Below are positions 33,431-42,931 of a DNA stretch of 59,222 bases, piece by piece. The stretch is from contig URKM01000008.1 of assembly GCA_900548365.1 (NCBI GenBank), positions 1-59,222 of the forward strand. Reading direction: 5' to 3'. The notes below the pieces were generated by a model. That model did no database searches, was not told where the DNA came from, and saw only the letters and a program-made list of their open reading frames with translations. This stretch comes from an uncultured Collinsella sp. Lineage in GTDB: Bacteria; Actinomycetota; Coriobacteriia; Coriobacteriales; Coriobacteriaceae. The translations under genes and the position numbers were made by a program. Each line of letters begins with the position of its first letter. Within the stretch, counting starts at the first letter, position 1.

Positions 33431-35542
33431 ATGTCCCATGCCGTCATCGGCCTCGTCGCCCACGTCGACGCGGGCAAGACCACGTTGGCGGAAGCCATGC
33501 TCTACCGCGCGGGCGCCATCCGTCGGCAAGGGCGCGTGGACAAGGGCGACGCGCATCTCGATACCGACGCCATGGAGCGCGAGCGCGGTATCACGATCTT
33601 TTCCAAGCAGACGCATTTCGACTGGTCGGGCATGCATTTCATGATGCTCGATACGCCCGGCCATGTCGATTTTTCCGCCGAGGCGGAGCGCACGTTGCAG
33701 GCTCTCGACTACACGGTGCTCGTCGTGGGCGCGAACGACGGGGTCGAGGGGCATACCGAGACGCTGTGGAACCTGCTGGCGCGCTACCGCGTCCCGGCGT
33801 TCGTGTTCGTGAACAAGGTCGACCTGGTCGACGGGGAGACGGCGCCGGCGATGGCGGAGCTGCGGGAACGGTTGTCGCCCGCGATGGTGGACGGCCGCGC
33901 GCTCGCGGCACTGGCGCGTGCGGACGGCGATGTCGCCGATGCCCGCGCGTTGCTGGACCCCGGCGATCCCGCCGGGATTACGGAGGGCGCTCATGGAGCC
34001 GGCGGGGCGGCGCGCGCTGTCGATGTCGCCGCCGTGCTCGAGGATGTCGCCGCTGCCGACGAGCGCGCGCTCGACGAGTACCTCGAGACGGGCGCCCTGT
34101 GCGCCGGGACGATCCGCCGGCTTGTCGCCGAACGCGCGGTCTTCCCCTGCTTCGCGGGTTCGGCCCTGCGCTCTCAAGGTGTCGAGGGCCTGCTCGATGG
34201 CATGGTGGCGCTCGCGGCGGATAGGGCGTGGCCCGATGAGTTCTCGGCCCGCGTGTACCGGGTGAGCAGGGGAGCGCACGGCGAGCGCCTCGCCTGGCTC
34301 AAGGTGACGGGCGGCGTCCTGCGCGCCAAGGAGGTGCAATCCGGGTTCGACCGCGGTGTGGCGTGGACCGAGAAAATCGACCAGGTGCGCGTGTACGATG
34401 CGGATTCGTTTCAGATCGAGCGCACGGTCCCGGCGGGGTGCGTGTGCGCGGTGACCGGCTTGTCGCACGTCCTGCCCGGCAGCGCGCTGGGCGCCGGGGA
34501 GCGTTCGGCGGCACCGGCGCTCGTCCCGGTCCTGTCCTATAGCGTGACCGCCGCCGGCGCCGACGCGACGACGCTCGTCCAGGCGCTTCGCGTGCTCGCC
34601 GACGAGGACCCGCTGCTGGGGGTCACATGGCACGAGCGGCTACAGGAGGTGCACGTCCAGTTGATGGGCGAGGTCCAACGGGAGGTGGTCGCGCGGCAGC
34701 TGGCCGACCGGTTCGGCTTGGATGCGGCGTTCGGCCCGGGAGGGATCCTGTACCGCGAGACCGTTTCCGCCCCCGTGCGCGGCGTGGGCCACTTCGAGCC
34801 GCTCCGCCACTATGCCGAGGCCCATCTGCTGGTCGAGCCAGCCGGGCGCGGCGCGGGCATCGTGGCGGGGACGCGTGCTTCCAAGGACGACCTCGACCGC
34901 AATTGGCAGCGCCTGATCCTCACGCATGTGATGGAGCGCGACCATCCGGGTGTGCTGACGGGCGCGCCGCTCGCCGACGTCCGCATCACGCTGCTGGGCG
35001 GTCGCGCCCATCTCAAGCATACGGAGGGCGGCGATTTTCGCCAGGCAACGTATCGCGCGATCCGCCAGGCGCTGATGGAGGCCCGCGCTCAGGGCGCTTG
35101 TGTGCTGTTGGAGCCGTGGTATCGATTCCGGTTGGTGGTTCCGGCGGACAAGGTGGGCCGGGCGCTGGCGGACCTGCAGCGGATGTGCGCGTCCTTCGAG
35201 CCCCCGGAGCTCGCGGGCGATCGCGCGCGCATCGAGGGGGAGGCGCCGGTATCCGAGATGGGATCCTATGCGCTCGAGGTGAGTTCCTATTCCGGTGGAC
35301 GCGGCGGGTTGTATCTCGAATACGCTGGGTATCGCGCGTGCCACAACGCCGAGGAGGTCGTCGCGGCTACGGGATACGATCCCGTGTCGGACCTCCCCAA
35401 CACGCCGGATTCCGTGTTCTGCAGCCATGGCGCGGGCTACAACGTGCCGTGGGACGAGGCGCCGGCGCACGCCCATGTCGAGATCGATCCGGATCGCCTG
35501 CGCCCGTGGCGCGAGGCGGATGCGAGCTTTTTCGCGGGATGA
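33431..35542 (+). CDS. EF-G-like translational GTPase (TetM/ribosomal-protection family)
   Basis: A 703-residue GTPase related to EF-G and to Tet(M)/Tet(O)-type proteins. G-domain motifs are HVDAGKTTLAEAML (G1), RERGITIFSKQ (G2), LDTPGHVDF (G3) and FVNKVDLVD (G4). The rest covers domains II-V at usual length, ending with HVEIDPDRLRPWREADASFF. The long frame opening at 32336 is antisense-style read-through of the LysR gene; the true ATG is 33431. Chromosomal homologues of this group in gut anaerobes often do not confer tetracycline resistance, so drug resistance should not be assumed. A short gap leads to trmO. Confidence 0.87.
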   Translation: MSHAVIGLVAHVDAGKTTLAEAMLYRAGAIRRQGRVDKGDAHLDTDAMERERGITIFSKQTHFDWSGMHFMMLDTPGHVDFSAEAERTLQALDYTVLVVGANDGVEGHTETLWNLLARYRVPAFVFVNKVDLVDGETAPAMAELRERLSPAMVDGRALAALARADGDVADARALLDPGDPAGITEGAHGAGGAARAVDVAAVLEDVAAADERALDEYLETGALCAGTIRRLVAERAVFPCFAGSALRSQGVEGLLDGMVALAADRAWPDEFSARVYRVSRGAHGERLAWLKVTGGVLRAKEVQSGFDRGVAWTEKIDQVRVYDADSFQIERTVPAGCVCAVTGLSHVLPGSALGAGERSAAPALVPVLSYSVTAAGADATTLVQALRVLADEDPLLGVTWHERLQEVHVQLMGEVQREVVARQLADRFGLDAAFGPGGILYRETVSAPVRGVGHFEPLRHYAEAHLLVEPAGRGAGIVAGTRASKDDLDRNWQRLILTHVMERDHPGVLTGAPLADVRITLLGGRAHLKHTEGGDFRQATYRAIRQALMEARAQGACVLLEPWYRFRLVVPADKVGRALADLQRMCASFEPPELAGDRARIEGEAPVSEMGSYALEVSSYSGGRGGLYLEYAGYRACHNAEEVVAATGYDPVSDLPNTPDSVFCSHGAGYNVPWDEAPAHAHVEIDPDRLRPWREADASFFAG

Positions 35543-35578
35543 GGCCGTACGCGCCGCGACGATGACGAGGAGGTGGGC

Positions 35579-36427
35579 ATGAAGCCCATTGCACATATCC
35601 AGACCGACCTGCCGCAGAAGTTCGGCATTCCGCGCAACAGCTTCCTGGCGCCGCATCTGCAGGGGCGCATCGTGTTCGAGCCGGAGTTCGCGCTGCCGGC
35701 TGCCGTGGCGGGTCTCGAGGAGTTCTCGCACCTCTGGTTGCTGTGGGAGTTCGAAAACGGCGCTCCGGGCGGGACGGCGGCCGATGTCGCGGTGGACGCG
35801 CGTCCTGATGCGGCGGGCCGGGGCGGTGACGGGGCGCCGAGGCGCGGGGTCGCGTCGCCGGCGGCGTCGGCTGGGCATGGCGAGGGTGCGCGGACGTGGT
35901 CGCCTACGGTGCGCCCGCCGCGTCTGGGCGGCGTGGAGCGGCGGGGCGTGTTTGCCACGCGCAGCCCGTTTCGGCCCAATCCGATAGGGTTGACCTGCGT
36001 GAAACTCGACCGCATCGAGTTTGGTGAAGCGGGTCCCGTGATCCACGTGCTTGCCGCCGACCTGCGCGATGGAACGCCGATCTACGACATCAAGCCCTAC
36101 ATTCCCTTTGCCGATTGCCATCCCGAGGCGACGGGCGGCTGGATCGAGGATGCGCCATGGCGCGAGCTCGAGGTCGCGTTTCCCGCCGCCTTGCAGTCAC
36201 GCGTTTCCGCGGAGAAGCTGCCCGGTTTGGTCGAGGTGCTGCGCCAGGACCCGCGCCGTGCCGGCAGCAAGCACGAGCCGGCGCGCGTATACCACCTGGC
36301 GTACGCCGGCCTCGATGTGTCCTTCACGGTGGACGGCGACATGCTCCAGGTGGTCGACGTCGAACCCGCCTCAGGGCCTCAAAAGGAGGTTTCAGAAAAG
36401 TGCCTGTCCCTTTCTGAGGTTTCTTAA
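35579..36427 (+). CDS. trmO: tRNA (adenine-N6)-methyltransferase TrmO
   Basis: A 282-residue TsaA/TrmO-fold enzyme, which methylates t6A37 of tRNA-Thr. Family segments are IPRNSFLAPHLQGRIVFEPE, EFSHLWLLWEFE, GVFATRSPFRPNPIGLTCVK and TPIYDIKPYIPFADCH. Residues ~65-110 are a low-complexity Gly/Ala/Arg insert between strands that is absent from typical members. The last ~12 residues are encoded by a copy of the GGGACAGGC repeat, which also brings the stop codon. GAGGAGGTGGGC precedes the ATG. A strong terminator follows. Confidence 0.88.
   Translation: MKPIAHIQTDLPQKFGIPRNSFLAPHLQGRIVFEPEFALPAAVAGLEEFSHLWLLWEFENGAPGGTAADVAVDARPDAAGRGGDGAPRRGVASPAASAGHGEGARTWSPTVRPPRLGGVERRGVFATRSPFRPNPIGLTCVKLDRIEFGEAGPVIHVLAADLRDGTPIYDIKPYIPFADCHPEATGGWIEDAPWRELEVAFPAALQSRVSAEKLPGLVEVLRQDPRRAGSKHEPARVYHLAYAGLDVSFTVDGDMLQVVDVEPASGPQKEVSEKCLSLSEVS
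36393..36419. repeat. inverted copy of the GGGACAGGC repeat inside the trmO 3' end
   Basis: AGAAAAGTGCCTGTCCCTTT with flanking CTGAGG is the reverse complement of the 24548/24590 units. It lies in frame at the end of trmO and supplies residues SEKCLSLSEV of its tail. Confidence 0.72.
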
Positions 36428-36430
36428 GGA

Positions 36431-36463
36431 AAAGGTGGAAGACGGGATGCGTCTTCCACCTTT
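36431..36463. terminator. bidirectional intrinsic terminator
   Basis: AAAGGTGGAAGAC (36431-36443) and GTCTTCCACCTTT (36451-36463) form a perfect 13-bp stem with a 7-nt loop. A and T tracts at the stem base serve both directions, ending the convergent trmO and fucosidase transcripts. Confidence 0.9.
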
Positions 36464-36512
36464 CGATCGGTGAGCGATGTATCGATTGCCGATCTCTCGA
36501 CCGCAGGCGTCC

Positions 36513-39500
36513 CTAGCGCTTCTTGCGCTTCAGCGCCGCGGCTGCTCCGAGAAGCCCGCTGGCGCCTAGGGCGAGGGGAGCGGCGAGCGCCGACAGGTCG
36601 CCGGTCTGCGGAATCGTGCCGGTGCTTCCGGACGGCTTGCTGCTCGTGCTTCCGTTGCCGCTGGTCGAGCCGCCGGTTCCGGGCTGCGGATCCGGCTCGG
36701 GCTCGGGCTCGGGCTTGGGATCCGGCTGCGGTTGCGGATCGGGATCCGGCTGCGGCTCAGGCTCCGGTTCGGGTTCGGGAGCGGGGATCTGCTCGAAGAG
36801 CGCTTCGACGATGACATCGCCCTTGGCGGCCTCTTCAGCGGACACCTCGACGGTCAGCGGTTGCTCGGGGTCGGCGACCTCGACCGCAGCGCCGCCCTTG
36901 GTGACGGATGCGATGCGATAGCCTTCATCGGGCGTTACGGTGAAGGTTGCCTTGCCGTCCTTGAGGGCGACGAAGCCGTCGGGGGAGATGGTGCCGCCCA
37001 GCCCCGCGCGGCCTACGGCGCCGAAGCTGGCGAGCCCGTCGGACTTCAGCGTGATGTCGAGCTTGTCCAGGCGAGGCGATTTCTCAGCCGGGCCGGTGAA
37101 GGCGAGCGTGGAGGTGCCGGGCTTCTTCACGGTGAAGGTGAACTCGACGGTCTTGTAAGCGTTTCCGTCGGTGTGCCCAGCGGTGTTCTCGCCCGCTTGG
37201 ATGACGGGGTCGTCGGCGTTGGCGTCCGCCCAGACAACCTTGTTCGAGGACGAGCCGCTCATGTAGCGGAGCACGGCGCGGTAGGTGCCGGCACGCTCGG
37301 CGGTGAACGGAATAGAGACGGTATCCTTCTCGTTCACGGAGTTTACGAGCTTGCCCAGGCTGGCATCGGCGCGCTCCTGGACGACCATGGGCCATTCGCC
37401 ATCGCCCGTGGGGTCGTTCTTCAGCTCGCCGAACTCGAACTCAATGGTCGAGGTCGCGCCCACGATGTTGGGGAACGCGAACGGGTCGGCCTTGGTGTAC
37501 GCCTCGCGGATCTTTAGGACGGCCTGGGCGCTTTCGAGTCCCTTGATGGCGGCGAAGATGCTGTCGGCGCTCGGCGCCTGCTGGCTGGCGACGGCGCGCG
37601 CGGAGACCAGGGCCTTCTCGAAGGCGCTGACGGTCTGCGCGGTGTACTGGCCCGTGTTGGGTGCAGCCGCCTCGGCGGATGCGATGGCCTCCTGCAGCTT
37701 CTCGAGCGTGTAGTTGGTTTCGCGATCCTTGATGGTCACCGTGACGTCGTCGTTGGAGCCCAGGACCAGGTTGGCGGGGGACAGCGCCGACATGGTGACG
37801 GAGAACTGGGCGTTGCCCACGGTGCTCGATCCCTCGGAGCGCTTGGTGCGGACCGTGACGGTCTTGTAGTCCTCGCCATCGTTGAAGGTAGCCTTTTGCG
37901 AGGTGGTGTCGAAGTCGCCCTGGACCGCCGATCCGGGCTCGAAGTTCACCATGATCTCGGCGGTGCCGGAGGTGCCTCCGGTGCGCTTGATGCCGAGCTC
38001 GTAGGTGCTATCTTCGTCCATGGTGATCTGGGTCTCGGCGAAGCCGAGCATGCCGACGCCGTCGTTGTTCAGGACGGCCGCCGCGTCCAGTCCGACGGCC
38101 TTGTTGTTGCCGACGACTTCGACCTTGACCGTGTGGCGGCCCGCGGCGAGCGTATCGGAACTATAGAGGACCGCGCTGGTGGAGCGCTTGTCGGCGTACG
38201 TGTTGATGACGATGGGCTCTGATGCGTCGTCGATATAGATCTTAGCTTCGCCGTGGCCGGGGTCGAAGGTGCCCAGCAACAGGAACTTGGTTCCCTCGAA
38301 GGAGAACGACGCCGTCGCTCCTGCCTCCTTCGTCCACATGCTGGTGCCGTTGATGAAGTCGGCCTTCTTCTCCTGGTTCCAGGTGCCCGTGGTGGTCATG
38401 CCGCCTTCGCCGGTGTTGTCGATGGTCTGCATACCCTCGGGGATGGGCGTGGGCTTCTCGAAGGCTTTCGTCGTCTTGTAGACGCTGGCTTCGGAGATCT
38501 GCGCGATCTTGCCGTCGAGCGTGGTGAAGTCGATCTTCACGGCCGTGGAGGAGACGGTGGAGCCGCGCACCAGGCGCTTGGCGCCCACGGTGCCGCCCTT
38601 GCCGTATTCTGCCCAGTTGCCGTTCGCATCCTTGTAGGAGACGGTGAAGCTCTTGATGCGCTGGCCGTTTTGGATTGCCTCTTCGAAGGAGACGACGTTG
38701 AACGTGCGCGCCTCGGGGAATTCGATCAGCAGCGACTGGGTGCCCTGGGCGTCTTTGGCGCTCCAGTACGTGGCGTCGTCGCCGTCGAGGACTTTGCCGG
38801 GACCATAGGTCTTGTCATCGCCCCAAGCGCTGGTCGCCTTCGCGGTTGCCGCCGTGCGGCCCTCGTCTGCTCGGGTGAGGTCCTCATCGAAGCTCTGCTT
38901 GATATTGGAGCCGAGTTCGAGCGTGCGCTGCTTGATCTCCGCATCGACGGTGCCCTTATCGTTGGGCGGAACGTTGAGGAGCAGCGGCGCTCCGTGGCCC
39001 ACGGAGTTGAAGTACATGTTGCTGAGGTCGTTGAGAGACTTGGGGGTCTTCTGATAATCGTGCCAGAACCAGCCGGCGGTGATGCGGGCATCGGCCTCGG
39101 GCATGACCCACTGCTCGCCGTCGGGGGCGCCCACGCTGACCTCGGCGCCGACGGTCGGGTCGTTCTTGATGTTCTTATCCCATGCGACCTCGGAAGAGCT
39201 GGGGGTCCAGTTCGGGTTCATCTTGACGCGGTTCCACGAGGTGTCGCCTGCGAGGCCGTGCTCGTTGCCGACCCAGCGAACCTCTGCCTGCTTGCCGCAC
39301 TGGAAGAGGATGCAGTCCTCGCCCTGCAGGTCCTTGATGGTCTTCGCGAAGCGCACGAAGTCGTAATCCTGGGCGTCCGCGCCGGAACCCTTGGCGCCGT
39401 CCATCCAGACCTCGACGAACTTGCCGTTGTTTCCATACTTCTTGTTGCCCAGGATCTCGCGGAGCTGGCCGTCGTAGAAGTCGTTGTAGTTGTCCTTGTT

Positions 39501-40064
39501 ACCATCCTTGTTCCCGTAGGTGGGCTCGTGGATGTCCCAGGGGGAGAGGTGCAGACCCATGTCCATGCCCTGCTCGGTGCAGGCGCGGGAAAGCTCGGCG
39601 AGGATGTCGATCTTGCTGGTGGTGCTGCCCATGTCGTAGTCGGTGGACGGGCTGTCCCAGATGCAGAAGCCGTCATGGTGCTTGGCGGTGACGATCAGGC
39701 GGGAGAAGCCAGCCTCCTTGATCATCTTGACGTAGCCGTCGGCATCGAAGGACTCGAGCCGGTTCATATATTCGGTAGCGGTGGGCACCTTGGTGCCATC
39801 GGGTTTGGTGGTGCCGTAGTCTTCGCCCCACTCCTTGCCGGAGAAGGTGTTCGGCCCGAAGTGGCAGAACGCGGCGAATTCTTCCTTCGCGTACTTGTAC
39901 TGGCCGCTAGTGGGCTTGACGTCGTCTTGCTGCGGTTGGGCACTCGCGGTGCCGGTGAGGTTGTCGTCCGTCACCCAGGTTTCTCCGAACGCCGCTGCGG
40001 GCAAGGCGATCGAGCCGCAGAGGGAAGCCATGATGGCGAGCCGCACGAGGTTGCTATGTTGCAT
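36513..40064 (-). CDS. cell-wall-anchored GH29 alpha-L-fucosidase, multidomain
   Basis: An exported enzyme of 1183 residues that would release fucose from host mucin or milk glycans. Signal peptide: residues 1-27 (LAIMASLCGSIALPAAAFG). GH29 catalytic domain: ~50-440, with VTAKHHDGFCIWDSPSTDYD (KHHDGF 128-133) and the nucleophile Asp222 in FVEVWMDGAKG. Then an F5/8-type C/CBM32-like module (ATYWSAKDAQGTQSLLIEFP), a further carbohydrate-binding module, a Calx-beta-like domain, a FIVAR-like helical bundle, a CBM6-like module and a Pro-Glu/Asp repeat spacer. The C-terminus has a sortase signal: IPQTG, hydrophobic helix, KRKKR. The start at 40064 opens the signal peptide; the longer frame is not used. 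Confidence 0.93.
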   Translation of the reverse strand: MQHSNLVRLAIMASLCGSIALPAAAFGETWVTDDNLTGTASAQPQQDDVKPTSGQYKYAKEEFAAFCHFGPNTFSGKEWGEDYGTTKPDGTKVPTATEYMNRLESFDADGYVKMIKEAGFSRLIVTAKHHDGFCIWDSPSTDYDMGSTTSKIDILAELSRACTEQGMDMGLHLSPWDIHEPTYGNKDGNKDNYNDFYDGQLREILGNKKYGNNGKFVEVWMDGAKGSGADAQDYDFVRFAKTIKDLQGEDCILFQCGKQAEVRWVGNEHGLAGDTSWNRVKMNPNWTPSSSEVAWDKNIKNDPTVGAEVSVGAPDGEQWVMPEADARITAGWFWHDYQKTPKSLNDLSNMYFNSVGHGAPLLLNVPPNDKGTVDAEIKQRTLELGSNIKQSFDEDLTRADEGRTAATAKATSAWGDDKTYGPGKVLDGDDATYWSAKDAQGTQSLLIEFPEARTFNVVSFEEAIQNGQRIKSFTVSYKDANGNWAEYGKGGTVGAKRLVRGSTVSSTAVKIDFTTLDGKIAQISEASVYKTTKAFEKPTPIPEGMQTIDNTGEGGMTTTGTWNQEKKADFINGTSMWTKEAGATASFSFEGTKFLLLGTFDPGHGEAKIYIDDASEPIVINTYADKRSTSAVLYSSDTLAAGRHTVKVEVVGNNKAVGLDAAAVLNNDGVGMLGFAETQITMDEDSTYELGIKRTGGTSGTAEIMVNFEPGSAVQGDFDTTSQKATFNDGEDYKTVTVRTKRSEGSSTVGNAQFSVTMSALSPANLVLGSNDDVTVTIKDRETNYTLEKLQEAIASAEAAAPNTGQYTAQTVSAFEKALVSARAVASQQAPSADSIFAAIKGLESAQAVLKIREAYTKADPFAFPNIVGATSTIEFEFGELKNDPTGDGEWPMVVQERADASLGKLVNSVNEKDTVSIPFTAERAGTYRAVLRYMSGSSSNKVVWADANADDPVIQAGENTAGHTDGNAYKTVEFTFTVKKPGTSTLAFTGPAEKSPRLDKLDITLKSDGLASFGAVGRAGLGGTISPDGFVALKDGKATFTVTPDEGYRIASVTKGGAAVEVADPEQPLTVEVSAEEAAKGDVIVEALFEQIPAPEPEPEPEPQPDPDPQPQPDPKPEPEPEPDPQPGTGGSTSGNGSTSSKPSGSTGTIPQTGDLSALAAPLALGASGLLGAAAALKRKKR

Positions 40065-40604
40065 TTTCCTCCCATCGTCTGCTGCCGGAAACGCTGGCAG
40101 GTCCGGGTGCGCATCCGCTGGATTGAAATGACAGCTGGCGCACTCAATAAGACAATAGTTTGCGCGCAAGGGCATCGTGTCCGATCGGAGGTTCGGCGTA
40201 CGCCTATATTTCGCACCCGAACGGTGGGTAGTTTCTCACTTCGCTGCATCGCGTAAAACAATGGTCTTATACGGGAGATATCAGCGCGAATAGAGAGAAA
40301 GAAGGCGGAGGGATCGTGCATGTCGCCGCATAGGGCGAGAACGGGGAATGAAGTGGCATTAATCGAGCACGAATCGTTCGCCATCGAGGTGGTCGAGGAC
40401 GATAAGAAGCGCTCTTCGGACCTCCCCCTGCTCGTCGCCGGAGGGGAGGAGGGCGCTGCCTGTCCTCAAAAAGAATCGTAGTCGCGGGTTTGCCCGCCCC
40501 GCCCGCGTATACTTCACTATGGCGTCGCGTTCGAAGACGGCGTCCGCTATGGTTCGACTGCGCGCCGGCGATCAGGCGCGCTGCGCTTTGAGGAGGAGAC
40601 AGGC
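40065..40604. other. long divergent intergenic region
   Basis: About 540 bp between divergent genes. It should contain the fucosidase promoter, but I see no certain operator. Near 40453-40473 is a degenerate GGGACAGGC repeat. GCGGG-TTTG-CCCGC forms a short stem at about 40478. GAGGAGGAGACAGGC is the ribosome site of the next gene. No gene can be supported. Confidence 0.5.
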
Positions 40605-41633
40605 ATGGACAACGGATGCGAGGAGATCATTCAGTCGATCCGCGATATGCTGACCGGCAACTTCGACGTCGACGGCCGAACGATCATGACGGCGATGGGA
40701 CGCTATCAGGATCACGAGCACGGCGAGGAGATCATGCGCGCGTGCGGCGAGATGCTCTTCGACGTCGTCCCGCAGGAGCTGAAGGACCAAGTCGAGCTCC
40801 TGATGGTGCAGGGTGAGGAGTCCGGCCCCCAGGTGCTCGAGCGGGCGCAGGCCTGCCTTGCCAAGGGCGACGCCGAGGGTGCCGTCGATGCCCTGCTTCC
40901 GCTGTGCGACCGCCTGTTCGAGGTGGGCGCCGGCGCGGTGTCGGATGACGGGCAGCCGTGCTACTTCGATTTGGAGAACATCGTCGAGCAGGTGCTGCTG
41001 GTCGATACGATGAAGCCCGAGCGGCCGCTCAAGCCCGCGTTGCTGCCGTTCGTGCGGGTCTACTCCCTGCTCGCGTACGCGCTGCATGAGGCGGGTCGCT
41101 ACGAGGACGCCGTCATGTGGTTGCAGCGCGCGCTGGTATGGAACCCCGTGCAGCCGCACCTGTATTTCGAGATCGCCGAGGCTTTCAAGCGGATGGACCA
41201 GCTCGACCAGGCCGAGGCATGGATCGATAGGGCATATGTGCTGTGCGCCGGTCCCGCTGCGCTGGCCCGCTGGTATCGCGCCAAGGGCTTCTGCGCCGTC
41301 GAGCGCAAGGAGCTCGAGCTCGCTGCCGCCGAGTTCCTCTTCAGCACCGCGTTCGAGCAGTCGCCGGTCGTCGGCTCCGAACTCGAGTACATGAAGGCGA
41401 CCTTCGACCGGGATCTCTCGGATATGGATCCTGCGGCCGTGGTGGAGACGCTGAAGGAGCGCAACGTTCCCATGGGCCCCAACGAGGCCGCGCTGCAGGC
41501 GCTCGCCACGTCGATCCAGATCGCGCGCGCGGACGACGACGTGCCGACGGCCCGCGAGTGCGCGATGCGCCTGTACGCCCTGACCGGCGACGAGACCGTG
41601 AAGACGCTGCTCGAGTCCCTCTCGGAGGAGTAG
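40605..41633 (+). CDS. TPR-repeat protein
   Basis: A 342-residue soluble protein made of helical pairs with TPR character, clearest in LLAYALHEAGRYEDAVMWLQ, followed by RALVWNPVQPHLYFEIAEAF and RMDQLDQAEAWIDRAYVLCA. No catalytic motif or signal peptide is present. It probably scaffolds protein contacts; partners are unknown. It is convergent with the first Sel1 gene. Confidence 0.8.
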   Translation: MDNGCEEIIQSIRDMLTGNFDVDGRTIMTAMGRYQDHEHGEEIMRACGEMLFDVVPQELKDQVELLMVQGEESGPQVLERAQACLAKGDAEGAVDALLPLCDRLFEVGAGAVSDDGQPCYFDLENIVEQVLLVDTMKPERPLKPALLPFVRVYSLLAYALHEAGRYEDAVMWLQRALVWNPVQPHLYFEIAEAFKRMDQLDQAEAWIDRAYVLCAGPAALARWYRAKGFCAVERKELELAAAEFLFSTAFEQSPVVGSELEYMKATFDRDLSDMDPAAVVETLKERNVPMGPNEAALQALATSIQIARADDDVPTARECAMRLYALTGDETVKTLLESLSEE

Positions 41634-41713
41634 GAGCGCGTAGGCGCGAAGAGGCGTCCGTCGAGTTGAGGGGAGGTGCGCGAACGCGGTGAGCGGGTGC
41701 GCACCGACGGGCG

Positions 41714-42571
41714 CTAGCGTTGCGCCCCGACGCGGATGCGGCGATGGTGCTCCTGCGTCGCGCGGCGCGCTGCGGCCTGCCCCTCGATCGCCTGCTGCAG
41801 CTGGCGTTCGTAATAGGTGAGCCCTTCGTCGATCAGCGTGTAGTAGCCAAGCTCCGCCTCCGTGTAGAGCTTGAGCGCCGCATCGGGATTGGCATCGAGC
41901 CTGCCCTCGATGCCGGAAAGCAGGTAATCTGCTACATGATGCGCCGCTCGCGCAGACAGGGGCGTATCGCTTGCGCGAAGGTAGGCCTCGCGATACATCG
42001 TCCAGGCGGTGAAATCGCTTTTAGCGACGCCCTTGCCGCTGGCGTAGAGGTCGCCGAGCTTCCAGAACCCTTCGGGATTGCCTTCGGTGAGCGCGCCGAA
42101 GGCGAAGCATTCGTACGCGCGGGCGTAGTCGCGTTCCACGCCTCGGCCGTAGTAGTAGATGTAGCCCAGGTTGATGGCCGCCTGCGCGTTGCCGAGCTCC
42201 TTGCCCATCTCGTACAGCTCGATGGCGGCGGCATAATCCGCCGATGCCCCGTCACCTGCCGCGTCGTGGTATATGTTGCCCAGGTCGCAGCAGCATCCGC
42301 CGTCGCCGCATGCGACGCCATGTTCGTACAGGCGTATCATGAAGCCCCGCAGGTCGTCGTCGCGCATGATTCTCTCGATGCCGACGGGGTCGCTTCCGAG
42401 CGCGGCGCGCAGGGAGGGGAAGTCCTCGTCGAGTGCTGCATGGAATGCGAGGTTGAGCGTCCACCATAGCTCGCGGCCCATGTTCTTGCTGAGCGGCGAG
42501 GTCTCGTATTCGTCTGTGAAGACCCGTTCCCACCGGCTCGCTTCTTCGGGCGTGAATTTAGTGCACTTCAT
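41714..42571 (-). CDS. Sel1-repeat protein, copy A
   Basis: A 285-residue protein of Sel1-like (SLR) repeats: AAINLGYIYYYGRGVERDYA, AYECFAFGALTEGNPEGFWK, LGDLYASGKGVAKSDFTAWT. A Cys cluster (GVACGDGGCCCDLGNIYHDA) precedes the repeats and might bind metal. The start MKCTKFTPEE has AAAGGCG upstream. It is a close paralogue of the 50067-50921 protein along its whole length. Each has a TGTCCA-N6-TGGAC site about 100 bp upstream. Sel1 proteins are adaptors; a partner is not evident. Confidence 0.88.
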   Translation of the reverse strand: MKCTKFTPEEASRWERVFTDEYETSPLSKNMGRELWWTLNLAFHAALDEDFPSLRAALGSDPVGIERIMRDDDLRGFMIRLYEHGVACGDGGCCCDLGNIYHDAAGDGASADYAAAIELYEMGKELGNAQAAINLGYIYYYGRGVERDYARAYECFAFGALTEGNPEGFWKLGDLYASGKGVAKSDFTAWTMYREAYLRASDTPLSARAAHHVADYLLSGIEGRLDANPDAALKLYTEAELGYYTLIDEGLTYYERQLQQAIEGQAAARRATQEHHRRIRVGAQR

Positions 42572-42657
42572 CTGTTCGCCTTTCACTCTCAAGGTCTGCG
42601 GCGGTACGTGGCACAACGCGTATCCGGTAATCGGTAGCCTACTCCACTCAATGGGAG

Positions 42658-42685
42658 TCTTATGTCCATCATGATGGACATAAGA
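42658..42685. promoter_or_regulatory. perfect 28-bp palindrome (TGTCCA-N6-TGGACA core)
   Basis: The 28-bp sequence is its own reverse complement, with core TGTCCATCATGATGGACA at 42663-42680. It lies in the divergent gap about 100 bp before the Sel1 copy A start and ~250 bp before the GIY-YIG/AlkD gene. This is the form expected for a dimeric repressor site. Confidence 0.75.
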
Positions 42686-42690
42686 GCCAT

Positions 42691-42712
42691 ATGTGTCATT
42701 TGGCTAACACAT
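42691..42712. promoter_or_regulatory. second dyad, ATGTGT-N10-ACACAT
   Basis: ATGTGT (42691-42696) and ACACAT (42707-42712) are inverted with a 10-bp spacer, immediately beside the 28-bp palindrome in an A/T-rich gap. Two adjacent dyads suggest a composite operator or two regulators. Confidence 0.5.
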
Positions 42713-42931
42713 GTGACTATTTTAATTCAGGCTGCTTGGCATCGGTGCGAAGAATGTGTCTTATAATACGCAAAAATAATATGCAATATATAATCCTATG
42801 CATATAGAGATGTAGTATCTGGCACTCCGATATTGTTCGCCGCTGGCGAATCGAAAGGGGCTTCGCTGCCGTCCGGTGTCGCGTCCTTGCTATCATGGGG
42901 ACTGCAAGAAGAAGTCGGGAGGGAAGCGGGG

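Noticed and set aside
33431..35542. tetracycline-resistance call
   Set aside because: Family resemblance is clear, but the context is chromosomal with no mobile flanks, and homologues in this group are often not resistance determinants.
38253..40256. 667-codon open frame on the plus strand
   Set aside because: Antisense of the GH29 fucosidase; composition is typical of reverse frames in GC-rich genes and no ribosome site is present.
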